From Acanthococcus lagerstroemiae (taxonomy: Eukaryota > Arthropoda > Insecta > Hemiptera > Eriococcidae), in NCBI GenBank assembly GCA_031841125.1, contig CM063114.1, positions 7,936,001-8,000,000 of the forward strand: a stretch of 64,000 bases of DNA, in the 5' to 3' direction. Within the stretch, counting starts at the first letter, position 1; each line of letters opens with the position of its first letter. Positions 33,584 to 45,940 of the stretch are shown piece by piece. The position numbers and the translations under genes were made by a program. Below the pieces are notes generated by a model. That model worked only from the letters and a program-made list of their open reading frames with translations. It ran no database searches and was not told where the DNA came from.

Positions 33584-34606
33584 TATTGTACAGATTATTT
33601 GGCAGGAAGACGCGAGGTAACTAAGAGCTTACTTCGTCAACTGCAATCAATTCTTGATTCTTCTTAATAAAAGTTTATCAACTGGTCTGTGGGCACTGCC
33701 TGGTTTTGAGTTCCACCGCCGACTACCGTTTCACAAAAACGAATTCGCACAACAGGTATCGTCGCGCGAAGACAGGAACTTCTTTTTGTTTTTCAAACAA
33801 CTAACAAAGAAAACAAACATTTGAGGCGTAATAACTGATGGGAAAGTACGAATAACGTAATATAGTCACAAAGAACAGAAGAAAAATACGTAAATCGGAC
33901 GCAGGCGAGCGGCACACGAACTTGTAACTGAGATTGTAACGTACTAAAAAACTGTCATTTTTCGAATGAAATTTTTATGTCTTTCTCCCGGCTGCGGCTT
34001 CACTCGTAGCTATATTTTTCTCGGTATTTTACGGTGTTTACGTTCTAAATATACACGCCATTGTGAACATCTTTCGAATATTGAAAAATATCCAGATCTT
34101 TCGTTCAATTGAATATCACACGGTGGCGGATCCAAGAAGACCTACAACAAAACTTATAAATTGAAGAAACTTCAAAATAATACAGTGTTGCATGTAAATA
34201 TGTAAACATTGAAAACTTGAAGTTAAACATAAAGACTTATGAAAAAACGAAGTAAATTATTTAGATCATGTGGATGGCTTCCTCCTATACACTGCCGCAG
34301 TCAAATAAATTCGCGAACGATAGCATCAAGCACAATCACTTTACACGATGAATAGTCTGTCAGTTACTTGATTATCATTAAAAGAAGGAATGGCCCATTT
34401 TAAATTGTACCTACTCACGTTCAAATTATGCCTTCTGCTCTTGATCCTCCAAATGCAATTTCCATAGGCTACCATTTCATGGGGCCTTCTACTTTGCATC
34501 ATGAGCTCCCAGTAGTTCCATTTACCGGTGACTAGATCACTCCACCTGGAGAAGTAAGTAGTAAGTGTTCTTATGGGTAATTAATGTCTATAAAATCAGT
34601 GGTCAT
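33584..34606. other. Non-coding stretch
   Basis: An AATAAA at 33665 is followed by ttatcaactggtctgtg and tggttttgag, which is reminiscent of a retroviral-type LTR end plus primer-binding site, but no second LTR or polyprotein was seen. No gene is called. Confidence 0.35.
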
Positions 34607-35132
34607 CAGAGATGGGTAAGATCATCGAGGACAACGATCTAAGATCGCAGATAGCAAAAGCGAGAACCCCATTCCAATTAATAACATAACACCCACTCGT
34701 AACACTCACTGATTGGACAGACTACACAACTACAGACAACCAATAGGAACACACCAAACAGGGTTTACCATACGGTACTACACACCATTATAAATAATAT
34801 ACAGGACGACGAAGAGAAGTGTTAAGGTACTCCACTGAAGATGGCATAGTAGCCAAAAGTGCTCTGGACTACAGAAGGAAGAAATTGTAAATTGGCACAC
34901 TTTAAACATAGAAATCACAAACTATGTTAAATAATCTTGAACTCAAATCACAGAGTGCCCTAAATGGAGACTCCTGTTTACAGTCCTTTTGATCTCACAA
35001 TTGAAAAGAATCACGTCCCTTTTTTCCCTGGAAAGTCACTGATCATCGGATTGTGATTGAGTAACATTTACACAATTGTAAGTGTATTCTTTTGATCTGA
35101 AAAATCTTACCAAACAACCTTACCCATTTCTG
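34607..35132. mobile_element. Putative hAT element with CAGAGATGGG ends
   Basis: The left end is cagagatgggtaagatc; the right end, reverse complemented, is cagaaatgggtaagg. The same terminus occurs in the element at 44711-45475. Flanking 8-mers (gtggtcat, ctggcaat) match only partly, so the boundaries are less certain. Confidence 0.55.
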
Positions 35133-36342
35133 CTGGCAATCAATGCGGACATGAAACATTTACTTGATCAATATGATGATTGTAAGACATATTTTTGTCA
35201 TCATTTTTGTACGCGTGATGTCTTCTTTGCTATTATAGACGACAACAATTCTGTATGAATCAGTTTCAAGGTGTGGCACATTGAGTATTGGACACAACTT
35301 CAAGTATCTACCTAAAATCAAAAATAGAAAGGAAAAGAAATTATGAACACTGCTATGAGTATTAGATCTATTAGTTAGTATTATTTATCATGAGTTTTAA
35401 TGTTGTTTTTATTCAGTAAACCTTTTTTTTGTATCAATCATTTTTAATTTATTGCACATCTCATTAAATTGAGCTCTCTTTGTCGCCTGTGAGTGCAGTA
35501 GTTGAAAGCTTGGAGGTATATCTACATGTTACAGTTAAAACCAGAAATCTTTCAAAACTAGTTTTCACAATTGCATTTTGCCAAAATTAGTTTTGAGTAG
35601 TGAAAACCAGAATTCACTAGGACCCTCAGCGTGAAAACCAGTTGTAACTGAGTTGAAATTATAGTTTTGACTGAAATGTAATAAAGAAAACTAAAATAAT
35701 CTAGTGGAAAGTGATCGGAAGAAGCGATTTTGAGTTTTAGCTGAAACTAGTTGTAACTAAGGAAAGCTAGGAGTAAAGGGTACTAAAAGAAAAACACCAG
35801 AATTGATTTTTTTCCCCTCATGCTCTTGATATGCGTACAAACGGCAGAGGATACGGATAGTTGAAAGTTTTGAATAAGAAAATTACAGCATATTAATACC
35901 GATCACATTTTCCCGGAATTATAAATTTTAACAGCGACTTGACCAGGCGTTTGGAATCGAAATACAAGCTCTGAGAACTTCTGGTCCGGCAGAGTAACGT
36001 TTTCAGCTTGTGGAGTTTCTGACCGGGTCAAAGACTATAGTTTACCGGAAAGCAATCAACAAAACATTGAAAGTGCCCGACAAAGTACCACAAACTTAGT
36101 ATTAGATATCAGAAGATGGTTTTGGCCTTGAATGTGCCTTTTTATACACTAGCTTAGCGATTCATGGAGCGACACTCCGGGGGGTCGTTGTTGGTCCTCT
36201 CTTTTGTTATGATCGTTGTGCTTAAGAGCGCAGAATCATTAATCATTAGCTACACCTTCTTGTCACAACCGAGCGCGTCCGTTTGACAGCTTCCCGTTGT
36301 GGTCAACTGTGAATGGCGGTTACTGTAACACATTTACCTATG

Positions 36343-36478
36343 CATAAAAGGATTCGACTGTTATCTTTCAGTGGTTTCTCTCTGGAAGTTGTCAGAGGCC
36401 CTCGGTTGTAACAAAGAGAACAAATGATTCTTGGCTCCTGAACAAGCACAGTAAGACATCCACGAACACGTAAACAAG
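36343..36478 (+). promoter_or_regulatory. Candidate RNA polymerase II core promoter and non-coding first exon
   Basis: A TATA-like cataaaag (36343-36350) lies about 25 bases before TCAGTG (36368-36373), which matches the arthropod initiator TCAKT with A+1 at 36370. A transcript from here would reach splice donors at 36451 (GTAAGA) or 36479 (GTAATT) after a short ATG-TGA upstream frame. The candidate exons at 38251-40268 lie downstream on the same strand. The promoter call rests on motif spacing only. Confidence 0.38.
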
Positions 36479-36530
36479 GTAATTCGCGATATTTTACCTT
36501 TTTATGAGAGAAAATTTAAGTAAATACTTT

Positions 36531-36853
36531 CTATACGTCACTAATGGCTTCGAAAGTTGAACATCGCAGGTCAGTAATAACTGCCGTGGAAATTTCAGAG
36601 CACAGTGGCTTCCAATGATAATAATTCCATAATGCACGGACTGAACTCTGGTGTTTTGATGTATTCACTGGTCAAAAGAGAAAATACGTAAATTAGCTGC
36701 GCGTTTTCCTAATTTCGGAATTACGAACACTTGACTTACCAAATCCTTCAATGTGAACGTTGATACTATTGTTTGAATCTGCTCGCACTCTCTTCTCCCA
36801 GTCATTGATAAAATCTTGTACTCTGACATTCTGTTGCCGATGGCTTCTGGTAA
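36531..36853 (-). CDS. Candidate C-terminal two exons of a minus-strand gene
   Basis: Exon 36853-36740 (114 nt, acceptor ctgcag, donor GTAAGT) and exon 36667-36531 (acceptor after tttctcttttgaccag, stop TAG at 36531-36533) join in one frame. The first peptide contains NVRVQDFINDWEKRV and SINVHIEGF, with strong amphipathic character. The second contains SSVRALWNYYHWKPLC and ends EAISDV. Splice signals are good. The upstream exon, which should end with one leftover base, was not found; the minus-strand open frame at 36994-37209 is a possible source but does not join cleanly. No family is recognised. Confidence 0.36.
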
Positions 36854-38250
36854 CTGCAGATGTACAATCTTGACTTCACGTTAAACATTACATCTTCCGT
36901 ACGTACATGTGGACGAGTTAACCGTAATGAATTACCTAATTCGGATATTTAACAAAAAGTTTCGTTCTCCTGATGCGCCGTAGTTCCTGGCTGTTATCTT
37001 ATCATTTGAGGACCAGGTGCAGTGACGATAGACTCGCACTTCGAGTCGTTTTTGTCGTGTTCGTCGATGACCTCTCTGACCGACTGGATATTGAGATCGT
37101 TGAGCAGGTTTACGTACCCAGATGCATTCATCATACAGCTCGAAGAAATTTGTTCTAGCTGCGTTGGATAGTTCGCCGATGGGAGAGCTTCGTGCATCGC
37201 AAAGTTCAACGCCGTAGGTTCAGACTATCATAACACGGTGTTATAGATGAGACGTTTACGTTGCAAGCTAGTTTCGGTGGACCTGCCAACAATCCAATAC
37301 ATCTGTCTTTTAACTTCACGCAAATTTGTAACGCTTTCTGCTTTACGAGGTGTTTCCTACTGAGGCGACCATCCAGGTGCCAAGGAAGGATAAGAAGAAT
37401 TCTAACAAAACTATGGCATCCAAATCTGGATTCGAATTTGTTGTACGTATACTTACAACCACTCCAACAAGGTAAGGGCTGACTCGATTAACATCTCTAG
37501 CAATCCTACACATTAAGAGCCACTGCAGGAAATGTAACATGCTATGGCTACAACTCCAAATTCAAGCTATAGATGAATGACTGAGAATTCATGTTGATAG
37601 AATTGGGGGAAATTCTTCAAACTCTAGTTATATTCAATTGGTGATAATCAATTCCAGATACCATAGTTTGTCCAATGCAGTTGAAGTTCTAAATCGTTTT
37701 GTTGGAGGGTTTTAATAACCCATCAATCTCAAAGCGACAATTCATTGTTTTCAAATAATTTTGGTTTCTTTCGATACAAATACATAAATAAAACCGTAAA
37801 AGTTGCGGTACAATGGCATCACTGATCATCGACGGAATCTGGGAAATTAATTATGTCATTTTTTTGGAATATTAAGAGGGCACAACTGAATTCCGCAAAA
37901 AACGGGATCATGTTTCTACACTGTATAATGTAGAAGGAGGCGGATTTAGTATTTTTCTCTATTCGACATATCGAGGGTAATTGACTTTACTTGGACCTTG
38001 AGGAAGGGGTACATTACGTCCTTTTTGCCAGTACCGAGATGGCGTTATTCTACTTATGTGTGTAGGATATAAGGAATTTAGGCGTCGACACCTGAGACCT
38101 GCCGTTCACGGTCATTCCTATTCCTGGCTCTTTTTTTTCCTCTGTTCACAATGAAACTAGCTGCGCCATTTTGATGATTCGAGAATTTTCTTTCGCTGTT
38201 TAATTGTTCCCATTGTCGGCTCGCCATATTGCGTCGTGTTACATTTTACG
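36854..38250. other. Unassigned stretch between two exon candidates
   Basis: Several short open frames on both strands (36994-37209 minus, 37261-37482 plus, 37343-37540 minus) have fairly good composition and nearby splice-like sites, but I could not join them. From about 37560 on the sequence is AT-rich without features. Confidence 0.3.
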
Positions 38251-40268
38251 ATGACAATCGAGTTACAGTCAAAAGTGATCATGGTTGTGACTTCATTTAA
38301 TTATAATTCAAGTTACTATTCCTCTGAAGTTATTCGGAAGTGTGAATTTAAAGATTCTAACACGAACAGAAGATTTTTCCGTGAAATTGTAGAAAGACGA
38401 AATTCGGAATGGCCCGCGTTCATTGTGGCCGTGAAGTTACGGCATGGCGTCCACCTTCAGGTAATTGTTGGATATGAATTTAACTCAGCTCGTACCTCGT
38501 AGTTTATGTAACCAAGTCAAAAGACCTGAATCATTTCAGTTTTCAAGTCTTGAGAAATTAATAACTGACTTCGTTTTTGCTACATTTCGTTATAATTGCC
38601 GCCATTTCCGTGTTGGGGTATTGTAGGTCGTTTTCGAGCAGAAGTGCTCCCAAAACTTAAATACGAAAGCACTCTGGTGTGTTAGCTAATGTTTTTAAAG
38701 CTTCCCGGCGTATGCGCCGACTCAACTTTGCATTACATATATGCAACAAACACGAGCAAACCGGTCGTAATGGTTTATGTATGGGTTGCTAGTGCCGTTT
38801 CGGCCTTTTCGATCTTTTAACAGAATGCGAACGCTTTTCACCCTCCTTTTATATACAACCTGTTTACGGTAGTTAGCGGCACTCGGCGATAATATTGATA
38901 GCACTGTTATACTGCCCTAGTAACACAGAGACGAGGCCGATGACACCACCCGACTCGGCATTTGTCTAGGATTCGGATGATATTTTGACTCGATACCGAT
39001 TTGAAAGTCGTCAAAATGTAATTTGATTTTGAGTTATGGAACCGAATGATTTCGGCGACCTCGTCTGTGTTACTAGGATGATTTCTTTCATGGATTAAGA
39101 CGTTCGAAAACTGGCGAGCTGAAAATGATGGGCTAGAGTTGAATTTTCATTATCTGTGTGAACGGAACAAATTCACTGGAATAATGTCGATTTTTTGATG
39201 ATTTTAGTTGAACTCACGTGAAAATCGGACGGAAGATGGGAACACGCTAGCTTTCTATGTTCGGATTGACAAAATAAGTTTGAATACGTAAAATTGATTC
39301 GAAAGTACCGAGATGTTTAGAAGTGAGTATTGTTAGATTTCTCATTTAGTTTTTTCTCAAAATTTTCTGGTTCTTTAACTTTTGGCTACGAATGTAAATA
39401 ATTTACTTAATTATGTTTGTCTTGATAATACCTTCTAGTGCCAAGACATTACTCAGACGAACGTTATTATATTCGTATTCCTGGAAAAACATATCTTCCA
39501 TTTCAAGATGAAATTCTGCTTGTACACCAAAGTCGGTGAGTATCTATTAACATTCACGAGTCGGGAAGAAGACAGTCACATCTCAGAAACGTAATTTTCC
39601 AGGTGCTCTAGATTTTTTCTTCCTTTTATATGATCGTGAATATCTGAAAAATGAAATTAGACTCTTTGGAAAGCAGAAACGTTGTAGTTCAATGACATCT
39701 CATTTTCGAGTTGTGATCTTTCTCTTCTAAGCAAACCTAAATCACGAGAGAAAATTTTAAGAATAATTGAAGAAGAGTGTTATAACTTATAACTTGAAAT
39801 AACGTGGTCATGACGGTATTCCAGGAACAGATTCTAGTTATAAAACACTCTTTCTCATAAATAATGAAGTCATGTAAAACACACGTCTACTACAATAAAG
39901 TGTTTGTTGTTTTCGTAACACATCTGAGAGACACATGACGAATTTGCATAACGGCCCTCCTCTAGTGATATCAATTTGAGATACAATTATGACAGTCCTA
40001 CCCCACAATACCACGTCATTTCGAGTTTATTTATGAAAAAACAAATCATAATTGTCGGGATGTGACAGCTTTCTCCTGGACTTACGATTTGTGTATTATT
40101 TTCCACAAAAAATACTTCTTTTTGTACAAGTATTTGTCGCAGCGGTTATTCTACCGGATAGTTCTGAGTAACTGTTATAATTCTAAGAGAAAGTTGGAGG
40201 AGTACCTGCATAGTAATTTTCCGTGGTTATTCCATGGGACAGTTTCCTTCTGTTCGCGTAATCATTAA
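38251..40268 (+). CDS. Candidate three-exon gene (168 aa), with an alternative frame in the middle exon
   Basis: Exons 38251-38460, 39439-39535 and 40069-40268 have GT-AG borders, and their phases join to a single frame with a TAA stop. Exon 1 reads CEFKDSNTNRRFFREIVERR then WPAFIVAVKLRHG. Exon 3 is aromatic-rich (KKYFFLYKYLSQRLFYRIVL). The middle exon is open in two frames. The frame used by this model is hydrophobic. The other reads HYSDERYYIRIPGKTYLPFQ and looks more like a folded protein; it could start from ATG at 39313 in a tiny exon ending at 39322 (donor GTGAGT), giving MFRMPRHY. So the region may hold a different gene whose first exons are 39313-39322 and 39439-39535. No family is recognised. 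Confidence 0.33.
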
Positions 40269-43200
40269 ATAGAAATTGGCATTTTTAAATGAAAGTTTGG
40301 GAAATTGTGTTACACTCCTGTTGGGGTAGAACAGAAAGAAAGAGTGTTTGCATTTTGATGATGAACATTAATGAAAATTTTATTTTGGTGAACAAAAAAT
40401 ATCTCATTCAAGAGTTAAGGTTTCGCTCAAGGAGTTGAACATTTGCGAAGGTTCATGTGGCATTCTACAAATGCATGGCCGTTTGGTCGAAATAAAGTTG
40501 AAACCTAGTTCATACAAAGTGTGGCATGAAAATACCAACAGTATCAGAATTATACGCATCAATTTTTGAATTTCAATGTAATATGAATTAGAATGAATTA
40601 TATTTCTCTGTGCTGAGATTGGTTAACAGCATCGAAATACCTGTTTCCATTGTCGAGACCTTATGTCATGAAGTTCAAGTATAACGAGCCCATGTTTCTG
40701 TCTACTTTTTTTCAAAGTTTTCTGAAAATTTACTTTTTTGAAGTTCAAACTTTGAACCGATTTTCTCAGTAAAGTCTATAGCCCGGTATGATATGTGAAT
40801 CGGCGTAAGTCAATTTTTTCAAGTTTCTCTTCACCGTTTGCAGTGGTAAAAGAAAATTTCAGAGCCCATCATACAATCCTGCCCCTCCCCCCTCGAGGAG
40901 TGTGACCTTGAAATATACGATTTTAACACTTTCAGCTCAATTTTGGGCATTTTGTGATCGAATGACACGAAATTTGGCATGTAAGTGAAGGCCCTCGATA
41001 AAAGTACAACCAAATTTTTTGGAATTTTTTCGACATGTTTTGACCTTTAAAATCGATTTTAAAATTTTGAAAATGGTGCCCATGCCACCAACGCTCAATT
41101 TTTTTCTTTTTTGTAAATTTTTGCCATGTAGCAGAAAAATCAAATTCGGCACCCATTTTTTCTCAAGTGAGCTATTCATATATAAGTCGTTCTAATATGT
41201 TTAGCTACTCTCGTACTTTTTCCCTGGAAATATGATACTTTTTTTATTTTTACTATGTATATTGATTTCAAATAAATAAATGACCGAAATTAAATTTAAG
41301 AAAAATAAATAAAATAGATTGCATATAAAAAGGCTTTGAATACCATTGAAACAGCAGTGTTGTTGGCCTCTTATATGTTATAAGTCTTAACGAATAGGCC
41401 CCATACGATACAAGTAGGGGAGGATCGTGATCCCGGGACAAATGTACCATTGGACTTTCGGTTCTGACGTCATACTTGGCAAAACCATCATTATTTGACT
41501 TTGAAGTAGGACACAAGGAACTTACGTACTAAGTGGTAACAAAATCCGAAATCAATTTTGCATTTGATCGTATTAAAAAATTGTATCAAAGTTCCTGTTT
41601 TTCAAAAAATGTAAATTCATTCGAAGGTAGTAAACTTTGATTTAAAATTTTGGTTTTTATGCCAACTAAGCTGTCATTGGGATGTTTCAGTAGTGACATG
41701 TTTAATTTTCTTAAAAGTTTTATAGTTTGTACAAAGAAATAAAAAATGAAATGAGAGTTTTGTAATTTGAGTTTCGAGTAAAAGCTCCTCCATTCATTTC
41801 GTGAATGCTGTCGATGGGATCGATGCCAATAGCGAAGATGTTATTTCGCTTGTGAAAGACTAAGGGTAAGGGTACCAAATGTCGCCCACTTTTTTTCAAA
41901 CCCCAAAAGTCACCCTTAAAGTTGAAATAAACCGAAACTTTTACATCGAGGAAGTAGAGGGGACACTTAGGTACAACCTCCTCAATTTTGAGGTCCTAAG
42001 TTCAAAAAGTTCAGGAATTATTAAACTTTCTTTCAAAAGATCCAAAATCGAACTTTGAAAAAATGATATCCTAATATCGCACACCTACAACCTGTAATTG
42101 ATATGGCAACTTTGAAGTCGTGTCGAAACCACAGATTTGAAAATACTGCTTTTCCGTTTGCTCCATTTCATTCTTTGGAGTTTTTTTAGTCGGATTAATT
42201 ATTTTTAAAATTTTTTCCGACGTAAGGGTGGGGGAGGGGAATGAAAGAAATGAAATTGCACATCAGGTTCCAAATAAAGCAGAATTCATAAAAATATTCC
42301 CAGTGGGGAGAAAGGGGAGTCTCTAAACCCTCGGAATACACCTCCGAGAACATTTTCTGGCAAAAATGAAAATGGGGCGCCAACGGGAGGGGGGAGTGGT
42401 AATTTTTCAAAATTATTGGGCGAGGTATCGAAATCTATGTTTTTTGACTTCCCGAGTTCATTTCTATGGTCGTTTTCCCAAAACACCAAGAATGGGCCCG
42501 TGAAGGGGGGGGGGCAAATTTGAGAATTCTCAAGTGGGTTGTTAAAATGCATGTTTTTTCTGACACGTTTGACATAATATCTTTCAATGTAGACTTCGGT
42601 ACACATTATGTAATTAGATGCTTTCAAAAGACCCATTTCTTTCTTCAGAACACTTCCTACTGCATGTAATCCATGCTTCTTTTGGTCCAAGTCCAACAGT
42701 TTTCCACAGTGCTCGACATTATACTGCAAAAAATTCGACTAACGTGATTTTGAAGGGGGCAATATTAGAGCACTTTCAATGTTTTCAGAGAAAATTTCAA
42801 AAATGCAACTTCTTATGAAAATTGCGAGAAAAACTTACCTGAGCAGGCGGTACCATGGGACAAAAAAGGATTTTTAAAAATCAATATTGTGACTAAGCAT
42901 GAAATGCGGGAGGGGGGCTACAGGAGGGCCCCTTCTTTTAGGAAAGTATCTGAAGCCAGAGTTACGCCTTCCTAATTTACTTGGTTCGGGTGCCACAGAC
43001 AAAAATCGATTTTTGGCCCTATGATACACGAGTCTCTCCTTGACATGTAGATTTGATTCTTGGTGAATGGAAGAATTTGATATGAACATATACACTGAGA
43101 AACAAACGGGTGTTTTGAAGAAATGAAAAAAAAAAAAATTGGTCGGCAGTGGAACGAACGACCGCGTACAAAGAAATACGCAATTATGTCACAGCGGTAA

Positions 43201-44049
43201 CGTTTTTCTGCAAACAGAAAACTGATGACATTTTACTACGCACAGAATTTTTATTTCGTGTCTTAGCCATTAATTTGGTTTCATTTACATTGACAGCCTT
43301 CACTTACATGCCAAACGTTCTACAAAATTGAATGACGGTCATTTAAAGTCATCTTTTTGTACTTACCAATTCTAATAAACACCCTGATGGGCTGACTAAC
43401 CAATTCAACAAAATTGGACAAGAGATCTCAGTTTTTCTGGGAAAGGGGGGGGGGAGTCGGTGATTTTTAAAATTTCATCAGATTTTCGATCACTACATTT
43501 TGAAATGGGCCAGTTTGACATTGTTGAAGAACTCGAATAGGATACTAGAGCAGAGAGTTTCTGGATCGTTGGTCTCAAAAATGCAAATCAGATTGTTGAT
43601 CTGTTTTCAATCTGGGCCCAAAATCCAAAATTTATTCTTGATAAAAAATCACAATCAACTCGATAATTGAGTACTAAAATTAACGAAACAGGGATTTTTT
43701 GGGTCACTGATTTTGAATTGAGTAGTCCATGTTCAGAACTCTGTGTTTGCCGAAAAATTAAGAATTGCGGTTTTGACTACATCCGAATCAACTCGTAAAA
43801 CGCTATCTCGTGGAAACAGAGAACATCAACCCAGTTAACAATCCTGCTAAATTCAACTGAGAAACATGCCTCCCGTTCCAAAACTTATTATCCTCCACAA
43901 TCGTTCTGTTCCCAAACTCAGTATAGTTTCTCTGCGCACATTTTTTGAGTAATACGAATGATTCTCAGCTTGTTGTTCTTTCTGTCGCTATTTTATTTCT
44001 GTACTAAGAACTAAACTATCCGCTAACTGTCTAACCCATTACCTATTAC

Positions 44050-44085
<36 letters not shown>

Positions 44086-44284
44086 AGCCGGAATACTTAT
44101 TACTCCCTGTCTGTAATGAAAGTCGGAGGAAAATTACCCCGAGGAATTGTCGTAAATCTGTGTACGGAAATCCTAGCCCTCTTACCTCTCGTTCAGTCGA
44201 CCTTCAAAATCTAAAATTTGCAAATGAAAATCTCGATGTAATTCCAATATTATTCCCGTGCGAAGTCATTACTTTGTTCCGCGA
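40269..44284. other. Gene-poor AT-rich stretch
   Basis: No gene or clear element boundary was seen over about 4 kb. G-rich runs occur at 42227-42240, 42391-42400, 42503-42513 and 43446-43453, and a run of more than 30 A at 44050-44083. Open frames such as 42286-42729 (minus) show no recognisable domain and lack splice support. Confidence 0.4.
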
Positions 44285-44440
44285 TTGTTTCTTTTTACCG
44301 CCTAATTCATTTTATATATGCAACATATGTAGCGCCGTTGCATTATTTTGAACTACATATACAATTGAAGGATACAATTTATTGAAGGCGCCGAAGTGAT
44401 TACTAAACACGGACCGTATTAACAATTGTGTACGTCCACA
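44285..44440 (+). repeat. Partial unit of the ~285-bp satellite
   Basis: It carries the core phrases taccgcctaattcatttta, atgcaacatatgtagcgcc, acaattgaagg and tactaaacacgg found in the main array at 46905-53215. Confidence 0.8.
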
Positions 44441-44710
44441 TCGAAAGGGCCCACCTTGTCGGGATGGAGTTGAGGCCAGGGGGTAATATAGGATAAATTT
44501 CGCTCACAATGAGCCAAACCTGAGGTTTTCAAGTCAAAATTTCGAATTCTTAGGAATTTTTGAAATCAAAGTTTGAAAAATTGTAGTTCGAGAAAAACGC
44601 ATTTAAAGTTTCAGTAAGAATTTTTTTTGTTTGAAAAAACGATATTTTATGAACATTTTACGTTTAAAATTAAAAGTTTGGACTTCTTTAGATATAAACT
44701 GGTGTCTACC

Positions 44711-45475
44711 GCGAGATGGACAAGATCTAGATCAATAATGATCTTAGATCACAGATCACATAAAATTTTAATCTTTGATCTGGTCTCAGATCATTTGCGT
44801 TTGCCTGATCATTGATCTTTTTTCAGATCATTTTTTCAGAAAAAACCAGATCAAATCATCAGATTCTTTTTCTGAGATTTAAAAAAAGAATCAAATTAGT
44901 CCTATAAAGTATCAAGTTTTAGGTCTTCTCTTGTTATTTCTATGTGAATTGTGAGTTTGTGACGTTATAAGTCCCTAAAAAATGTACCTACGGTAAAATA
45001 TCGATTATGATTATGAATTAGAAGAAAGAGAATTATATTTTGATCTATGATCAGGGCCAGATTTAGGGGGGCTCGGGGGCCCCTGGCCCCGGACCCGCAA
45101 AATTGGGGGCCCGCACATTTTTTCATTACATGCTTGTACAGAAGCGCGCGCTACGTACGCTCACGTACAATATAAAATACCTAATAATAATGACGGTGAT
45201 GATATTAATAATAATAATAACGAAAATGATGATCAATGTTGCTAAAAAAAAATTTTTGGGGCCCACACAAAATTTGGGCCCCGGGCTCGCAAGTGCCTAA
45301 ATCAGGCCCTGTCTATGATCTGATCTCTTCGCCAAAAAACTGATTATAGATCAGATCTTTTTTTGCTTGGAGATCTGATCCGTGATCTGTTCTTTCTGGA
45401 AAAGATCAGATCATTTAGAAGGTGATCTGATCTTAGATCCATTTCCTATTCTTAATGTGATCTTGCCCATCTCTG
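44711..45475. mobile_element. GATC-rich hAT element with an exact 8-bp target duplication
   Basis: The left end is gcgagatggacaagatc, a mutated cagagatgggcaagatc; the right end, reverse complemented, is cagagatgggcaagatc. The flanks tgtctacc at 44703-44710 and 45476-45483 are identical. The body is packed with gatctgatc, agatcac and related phrases. It is interrupted by another hAT element at 45052-45311, so its original length was about 500 bp. No transposase is visible. Confidence 0.85.
45052..45311. mobile_element. 260-bp hAT miniature element nested in the GATC-rich element
   Basis: The termini are cagggccagatttagggggg on the left and, reverse complemented, cagggcctgatttaggcac on the right. 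The 8-bp duplications tctatgat at 45044-45051 and 45312-45319 are identical. The inner part holds an aataataat run. Confidence 0.9.
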
Positions 45476-45856
45476 TGTCTACCCAAAAATGCAGCAATGC
45501 GCATCAACGAGTGCAAGACAAAGTGGACTTTTTTGCATTGAAATCAATGTAAAACGAGTATCGACAAAGTGGTCCCTTTCAACTTTCTCTTATTTCGGCC
45601 GTACGGAGGGGAAAAACGTTGAAAAACTGGGTATTGACAAAGTATGGGCCCTTTCTCATCCGCGACGTTTTGCGCGCTATCTCTCGGAAACACTGCAAAA
45701 TCGAAAAGATCTCTATGCCAGCTGATAGACGATGTTTCCAGGTATACAAAACGCTAAAAATCCTATTTTTCGTTTTTTTCATAATTTTTCATGAAATGGC
45801 TGTATCTCCAGACACTTTTGATAATGGGCATTTTGGATTTCAGATTACTCGTTATT

Positions 45857-45940
45857 TTTACCGCCTAGTCAATTTTATATATGCAACATATGTAGCACCT
45901 TTGTATTGTATTTTCAGTTATACAATTGAAGGCGTAGGTT
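45857..45940 (+). repeat. Partial unit of the ~285-bp satellite
   Basis: The segment contains taccgcctagtcaatttta, tatgcaacatatgtagcacc and acaattgaaggcgta, the core half of the satellite unit, as an isolated fragment. Confidence 0.8.

Noticed and set aside
33640..33720. Solo LTR with primer-binding site
   Set aside because: Only an AATAAA and a TGG-start phrase; there is no paired LTR, polypurine tract or target duplication.
34780..34870. Penelope-like or LTR 3' end (cactgaagatggcatagtagc)
   Set aside because: The phrase resembles some retroelement tails, but no RT, GIY-YIG domain or hammerhead core was found nearby.
36994..37209. Minus-strand open frame with good composition (MHEALPSANYPTQ...)
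   Set aside because: Its possible donors leave the wrong phase for the exon at 36853-36740, so no join could be supported.
42286..42729. 147-codon minus-strand open frame
   Set aside because: No recognisable domain, G/C-homopolymer tracts inside, and no splice-supported neighbours.
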